Shown: one piece after another, positions 60,852 to 64,000 of the stretch
Layout: every line of letters starts with the position of its first letter
Position numbering within the stretch: the first letter of the stretch is position 1
Assembly: GCA_017592665.1 (NCBI GenBank)
Contig: JAGFNW010000009.1
Span: 1-64,000 of the forward strand
Length of the DNA stretch: 64,000 nt
Reading direction: 5' to 3'
Source: Streptosporangiaceae bacterium NEAU-GS5
Lineage (GTDB): Bacteria; Actinomycetota; Actinomycetes; Streptosporangiales; Streptosporangiaceae
Position numbers and translations under genes: made by a program
The notes under the pieces: model-generated
Databases searched by the model: none
What the model was told of the DNA's origin: nothing
What the model saw: only the letters and a program-made list of their open reading frames with translations

Positions 60852-61007
60852 ATGAAGAAGCACATCCGCCGTCTCGTCGGTGCAATCGTCTTCGCCGTTC
60901 TCATCGTCGTTCCGATCACCGGAAGCCCCGCCTCGGCTTCCACGCTGATCGGCGTCAAACTGCCCGTGAGCGTCGTGCTGCCGCTCTGCTGCGGCAGCTG
61001 GCCGTGA
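60852..61007 (+). CDS. Small secreted peptide precursor (51 aa), candidate signal peptide hormone
   Basis: A 51-residue frame from ATG 60852 with GAGGG seven bases upstream. It has a basic N-terminus (MKKHIRRLVG), a hydrophobic core (AIVFAVLIVVPITG) and an AXA-type cleavage site (SPASA), which would leave a mature peptide of 22 residues ending VVLPLCCGSWP. The mature part is hydrophobic with a vicinal Cys-Cys and no charge besides one Lys. I do not know the family. It lies between an oligopeptide importer (124 nt upstream) and a SARP regulator (230 nt downstream), all on the same strand. That placement suggests an exported peptide that is sensed after re-import; this is inference. Confidence 0.72.
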   Translation: MKKHIRRLVGAIVFAVLIVVPITGSPASASTLIGVKLPVSVVLPLCCGSWP

Positions 61008-61085
61008 TCGTCTACATAGCGACGTCGACATAGCGCGACCACCCGGCGCCGGACCGTACGCCTCGAGCCCGTTCGAGGGGATGCG

Positions 61086-61125
61086 GACCGGCGCCGGTCT
61101 GTGTTTCCCGAAGAGCCGGTCTTTT
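61086..61125 (+). terminator. Terminator after the peptide gene
   Basis: GACCGGC at 61086 pairs with GCCGGTC ending at 61121, followed by TTTT. A second GC palindrome lies just before it. This separates the peptide gene from the following regulator. Confidence 0.6.
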
Positions 61126-61237
61126 GTTCCCTGAAGGTTGATCATTAAACGGTAGCTCAGGCAGGGCCTGGGCGGTAGCATCCACACAAGTAGGTGCAAA
61201 ACACGTGACGGTCGTGCTTGCTTCGATCGGAGAGCGG

Positions 61238-64000
61238 GTGGGATTCGGCATCCTGGGTCCCCTGGAAGTCACCTTTGACGGTCGAAGAGCAGACCTCGGG
61301 GGAACCAGGCAGCAGACCGCGCTGGCGCTTCTCCTGCTCGACGCCGGGCGGCCTGTCAGCATCGGCCGCCTCATGGAGGCCGTCTACGGGGACGATCCGC
61401 CCAGCACCTCGCGCGCCCAGATCCAGATCTGCATCTCCGGGCTGCGCCGCCTGTTCGCCTCGCGCGGCCGGCCGGACATCATCACCACCCGGGCGCAGGG
61501 CTACGCGGTCACGGTCGGCGACGAGGAGTTCGACCTGCGCCACTTCGAGCTGCTGCTGCGCCAGGCGCGCGGCGCGCGCAAGGACGGCCGGCTGGACGAG
61601 GCCGCCACCTTCTACCGCCAGGCGCTCGCCCTGTGGCGCGGGCCCGCGTTGGAAGGCATCCAGAGCCGCCTCGTGCAGTCGCTCGCCACCCGGCTGGACG
61701 AGGACCGGATCGCCGCCGCCGAGGACTGCATCGACCTGGAGCTCGACCTCGGCCGCCACCACGAGCTGGTCGGCGAGCTGAGCACGCTGGTGGAGGAGCA
61801 TCCGCTGCGCGAGCGGCTGCGCGGCCAGCTCATGCTGGCCCTTTATCGCTCGGGACGGCAGGCCGAGGCGTTGCAGGCCTACCGCCGCGCCCGGCAGACC
61901 ATCGTCGAGGAGCTCGGCATCGAGCCCAGCGAGCTGCTCCAGCATCTGGAGCACGCGATCCTCACCTCCGACCCCAGCCTCCGCGCCCCGGCCATCCCCG
62001 TCGTGCTCGCGCCCGAGGCGGCGCCGCCCGCGCCGTCCGCCCCCACCGTGCCGCGGCTGCTGCCCACCGACATCGCCGACTTCACGGGGCGCGCCAAGCA
62101 GGTCGACCAGATCCTGGAACACCTGGCCGCCGCCGAACGGCCCAGTCGCGCCGTGCCCATCGTGGCCCTGGTCGGAAAGCCCGGAATCGGGAAGAGCACC
62201 ATCGCCGTCCACGTCTCGCACAGCGTGGCCGAGCACTATCCGGACGGCCAGCTCTTCGCCGACCTCCACGGTGGATCGGCGCGGCCGGTCACGCCGTCCC
62301 AGGTCCTGGAGCGGTTCCTGCGCGCGCTCGGCGTCACCGGCGAGGCCGTGCCCGACGGTCTCGAGGAGCGGGCCGAGATGTACCGGGCGCTGCTCGCCGA
62401 CCGGCGCGTCCTGATCGTCCTCGACGACGTGGGGACCGAGAGCCACGTGCTGCCGCTGCTGCCCGGCGGCAAGCAGTCGGCCGTCATCGTCAGCAGCCGC
62501 ATCCGGCTCGCCGGGCTGCCCGGCGCCGTCCACGTCGACCTCGAGGTGTTCGACGTGGCGCAGTCGCTCGACCTGCTGTCCCGCGTCGCCGGCACGGAGC
62601 GGGTCCAATCCGAGCCGCAGGCGGCGATGGAGCTGGCCCAGCTGTGCGGGCATCTGCCGCTGGCCCTCCGCATCGCCGGCGCGCGGCTGTCGGCCCGGCC
62701 CCACTGGAGCGTCGAGCAGCTCGTCGTACGCCTCGAGGACGAGACCCGGCGGCTGGACGAGCTCAAGCACGGCGAGATGGGCATCCGCGCCAGCATCTCC
62801 CTGACGTACGAGAACGACGACAGCGACGACGCGCGGCGCCTGTTCCGGCGGCTGGCCATCCTCGAGGCCCCGATCTTCGCGGCGTGGACCAGCGCCGCGC
62901 TGCTCGACTGCCACCTCGACGAGGGCCAGGATCTGCTCGACCACCTCGCCGACGCGCAACTGGTCGAGATCGTCGGCAACGGGCGCGGCATCCACGTCCA
63001 ATACCGCTTCCACGACCTCATCCGGGTCTTCGCGCGCGAGCGGCTGGCCGCGGAAGAGGCGCCGGCCGAGCGCGGCGCGGCCCTGTTACGCGTGCTCAGC
63101 GGGCTGCTGGCGCTCGTCGACGCGGCCCGGAGCCGGGAGAACGCCGACTGGATCCCGCTCGGCGCGTCCCCGCTGTGGACCCTGCCGGGCAAGGTCGTCG
63201 ACCGGCTGATCGCCGATCCGCGCGCCTGGTTCGAGCGCGAGCGGGCCAACCTCGTCTCCGGGGTGCAGCAGGCGGCGCAGGCGGGCTTCACCGAGATCTG
63301 CTGGGGGCTCGCCTTCGGCGCGTCCTCCTTCTTCCAGCAGGGCGTCTACCTCGACGACTGGCGCGACACGGTCGGCATCGCGCTCGCCATGGCGCGCCAG
63401 AGCGGCGACCGGCGCGGCCAGGCGATCATGCTGTACGCCGCGGGCGCCCTCGCGGTCGCCGAACAGCGCTTCGACGACGCCCACACCTCCATCGACGCCG
63501 CCATCGCCCTGTTCACCCAGATCGGCGACGAGCGGGGCCTGGCCGCCGCGCTCGCCAGCCGCGGGCACGGCTATCTGCTGACCGGCCGGTTCCAGGAGGC
63601 CGCCGCCGACCTCGAAGGCGCCCTCGACCGCTCACGCCGCTTCGGCCCGCCCGGCGTCGCCGTCTACGTGCTGCACAATCTGTCGCAGGTGAGGCTGGAG
63701 TGCGGCGACCCGGTCGCGGCCGGGAAGCTGCTGGCCGAGGCGATGTCGCTGGCCGACGGGCCGGACGTGAGCCGCAGGCTGGCGGCCCAGGTGCTGTTCC
63801 GGCGCGGCCAGGTCCACCTGCAGGAAGGCGAGCTGGAGGTGGCCGTCGACGTGCTCGGCCGGGCCCTGGCCGCCGCGCAGGAGATCGGCGACCGGGTCGG
63901 CGAGGCGTACATCCTGCACGCCCAGGGCGCGGTCTGGCTGCGCCTCGGCGAGCTCGCCGAGGCGGGCGGCCGGTTCCGGCACGCGCTGCTGATCGCGGGC
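61238..64000 (+). CDS. SARP regulator with NB-ARC and TPR domains, cut by the window end
   Basis: 921 codons are present with no stop. Start GTG 61238 behind GGAG (GTG 61214 and 61205 are in frame too). Winged helix and BTAD lie at about 1-245 (GFGILGPLEVTFDG; RAQIQICISGLRRLFAS). NB-ARC spans about 270-620 with P-loop LVGKPGIGKSTIAVHV (about 310) and LIVLDDVGTESHVLPLLPG. TPR-like repeats run from about 720 to the edge (YAAGALAVAEQRFDDAHTSI; ASRGHGYLLTGRFQEAAADL). It resembles the SARP at 53918 through the whole BTAD-NB-ARC part but adds the TPR region. TPRs in such regulators can hold peptides, which fits the neighbouring small peptide and importer. Confidence 0.9.
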   Translation, partial: MGFGILGPLEVTFDGRRADLGGTRQQTALALLLLDAGRPVSIGRLMEAVYGDDPPSTSRAQIQICISGLRRLFASRGRPDIITTRAQGYAVTVGDEEFDLRHFELLLRQARGARKDGRLDEAATFYRQALALWRGPALEGIQSRLVQSLATRLDEDRIAAAEDCIDLELDLGRHHELVGELSTLVEEHPLRERLRGQLMLALYRSGRQAEALQAYRRARQTIVEELGIEPSELLQHLEHAILTSDPSLRAPAIPVVLAPEAAPPAPSAPTVPRLLPTDIADFTGRAKQVDQILEHLAAAERPSRAVPIVALVGKPGIGKSTIAVHVSHSVAEHYPDGQLFADLHGGSARPVTPSQVLERFLRALGVTGEAVPDGLEERAEMYRALLADRRVLIVLDDVGTESHVLPLLPGGKQSAVIVSSRIRLAGLPGAVHVDLEVFDVAQSLDLLSRVAGTERVQSEPQAAMELAQLCGHLPLALRIAGARLSARPHWSVEQLVVRLEDETRRLDELKHGEMGIRASISLTYENDDSDDARRLFRRLAILEAPIFAAWTSAALLDCHLDEGQDLLDHLADAQLVEIVGNGRGIHVQYRFHDLIRVFARERLAAEEAPAERGAALLRVLSGLLALVDAARSRENADWIPLGASPLWTLPGKVVDRLIADPRAWFERERANLVSGVQQAAQAGFTEICWGLAFGASSFFQQGVYLDDWRDTVGIALAMARQSGDRRGQAIMLYAAGALAVAEQRFDDAHTSIDAAIALFTQIGDERGLAAALASRGHGYLLTGRFQEAAADLEGALDRSRRFGPPGVAVYVLHNLSQVRLECGDPVAAGKLLAEAMSLADGPDVSRRLAAQVLFRRGQVHLQEGELEVAVDVLGRALAAAQEIGDRVGEAYILHAQGAVWLRLGELAEAGGRFRHALLIAG

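Noticed and set aside
61157-63013. Minus-strand 618-codon frame opposite the last SARP gene
   Set aside because: The plus strand encodes complete BTAD and NB-ARC motifs in one open frame; the minus frame has none.

Overview
The window is high-GC actinobacterial chromosome. GC-rich codon use, frequent GTG/TTG starts, tight ATGA/GTGA overlaps, four large AfsR/SARP-type regulators, DUF2637, DUF6271 and many secreted proteins fit a filamentous actinomycete. Streptosporangiaceae/Thermomonosporaceae-like is a guess; no rRNA is present to fix it.

Layout. (1) 1-4267, mobile-element debris: an IS5-like transposase gene interrupted in sense orientation by a group II intron (247 to about 2666) with a reverse transcriptase/maturase-HNH protein. 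Two genes typical of actinomycete integrative conjugative elements follow (DUF2637 and a small protein with a double frameshift). The region ends in a 43-nt copy of a tRNA-Val(CAC) 3' end, a likely attachment site. (2) 4687-9781: an AfsR-like regulator divergent from a secreted I36-type protease inhibitor, a lipoprotein, and an RCC1-PASTA pseudogene. (3) 10170-15544: a four-gene overlapping operon (PhyH dioxygenase, DUF6271 protein, amino-acid decarboxylase fused to a GNAT acetyltransferase, MFS exporter), read as a small-molecule cluster. (4) 15632-17635: a secreted protein and two secreted ricin-type lectins. (5) 17782-24590: a five-gene operon containing a complete leucine-type 2-oxoacid elongation set (LeuA-like, single-chain LeuD-LeuC-like, LeuB-like), a ThDP enzyme and a tandem SRPBCC protein. 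(6) 24571-34438, minus strand: a six-gene operon of GrpE-like, Hsp70-like, FN3-like, zinc-ribbon GTPase, GAP1-like and membrane GTPase proteins, resembling predicted GTPase/chaperone conflict systems.

(7) 34838-38813: housekeeping-type genes (HAD, FMN-binding, HD, NAD(P)-binding, HxlR regulator with its operator, DHFR-like). (8) 38924-42632: an AfsR-like regulator carrying a collagen-like insertion, followed by a minisatellite. (9) 42947-53626: GH54 arabinofuranosidase with a LacI-type operator, secreted proteins, a CHAT-protease pseudogene with two companions, a redoxin, a repeat-rich SHOCT/membrane gene that looks frameshifted, a secreted HExxH metallopeptidase and a membrane alpha/beta-hydrolase. 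(10) 53918-64000: a SARP-NB-ARC regulator in one operon with a complete oligopeptide ABC importer, then an unrecognised 51-residue secreted peptide, then another SARP-NB-ARC-TPR regulator running off the window.

How the parts may work together (inference): region 10 has the parts of a peptide-sensing circuit (exported peptide, importer, two regulators with STAND ATPase domains). Regions 3 and 5 look like two small-molecule biosynthetic operons. Region 6 looks like a self-contained GTPase/Hsp70 stress or immunity module.
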